Below are positions 51,086-51,142 of a stretch of DNA of 51,142 nucleotides, in pieces. Numbering within the stretch: position 1 is the first letter of the stretch; every line of letters begins with the position of its first letter. The translations under genes were made by a program, and so were the position numbers. The notes beneath the pieces were generated by a model, which saw nothing but the letters and a program-made list of their open reading frames with translations, was not told where the DNA came from and made no database searches. This DNA is from Planctomycetaceae bacterium (GTDB lineage Bacteria > Planctomycetota > Planctomycetia > Pirellulales > UBA1268), in assembly GCA_947449135.1 (NCBI GenBank), contig CANFQO010000017.1, positions 1 through 51,142 on the forward strand, written 5' to 3'.

Positions 51086-51142
51086 GGTGGGCTTCCTGGG
51101 GCTGACGCACCTCGTCCCGGCGGGATCACGATGATACGCCGT

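Overview
The window is GC-rich and densely coded. It comes from a bacterium of the phylum Planctomycetota, most likely of the Pirellulales type. The evidence is the company of families: a PQQ-type beta-propeller, a ThuA-like protein, several secreted sulfatases, a DUF1559 pilin-like protein, a DUF1080 lectin-fold protein, Tat-exported Gfo/Idh/MocA and metallophosphoesterase proteins, FloA, and paired outer-membrane barrel-like proteins. I saw no tRNA, rRNA, CRISPR array, prophage or complete insertion sequence.

Layout. (1) 1-7741 (+): a polysaccharide-desulfation cluster holding a truncated beta-propeller protein, a ThuA-like protein, an iduronate-sulfatase-like enzyme and a 1303-residue sulfatase-sulfatase-esterase fusion. 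Two of its gene junctions are ATGA overlaps. (2) 7845-10484 (+): a DUF485 protein, a sodium/solute symporter and a GNAT acetyltransferase. (3) 10579-14465 (-): a secreted oxidoreductase, an XRE-cupin regulator, a small conserved protein and FloA. (4) 14573-17315 (-): housekeeping genes mnmA, apt and a sigma-70 factor. (5) 17580-20306 (-): YidB-like protein, a degenerate alpha/beta hydrolase and a metallophosphoesterase. (6) 20535-27832 (-): OFA-type transporter, uxaC, a histidine kinase, an NtrC-type regulator and a DUF1559 gene. The DUF1559 gene has a textbook sigma-54 promoter. (7) 28063-32462: a 53-residue protein, a CPA2 antiporter, a GHKL ATPase with an Ig-like segment, VanZ and rhodanese proteins. 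(8) 32544-37245: tandem DUF6268-like barrel proteins, birA and an RlmM-like methyltransferase. (9) 37390-37452 (-): a 20-residue lysine-rich microprotein with its own Shine-Dalgarno site and a strong terminator. (10) 37716-41794: inositol-3-phosphate synthase, an aminotransferase, DUF1080 and mobA. (11) 41841-51085: a giant AsmA-like protein, an emfourin-like protein, and a tight minus-strand operon of an unknown protein, EVE, bioF and a flavin monooxygenase.

How the parts work together. Regions 1, 2 and 6 suggest use of sulfated, uronate-containing polysaccharides: sulfatases and an esterase strip substituents, a transporter imports small acids, and UxaC handles hexuronate. The two-component pair sits 9 bases behind uxaC and directly ahead of the sigma-54 promoter of the DUF1559 gene, which makes a regulatory circuit plausible. 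BioF and BirA are both present, for biotin synthesis and attachment, but at separate loci. The items I rate as most likely new are the lysine-rich microprotein, the triple fusion, the uxaC/two-component/sigma-54/DUF1559 arrangement and the GHKL-Ig ATPase. No gap without a gene exceeds about 300 bases.
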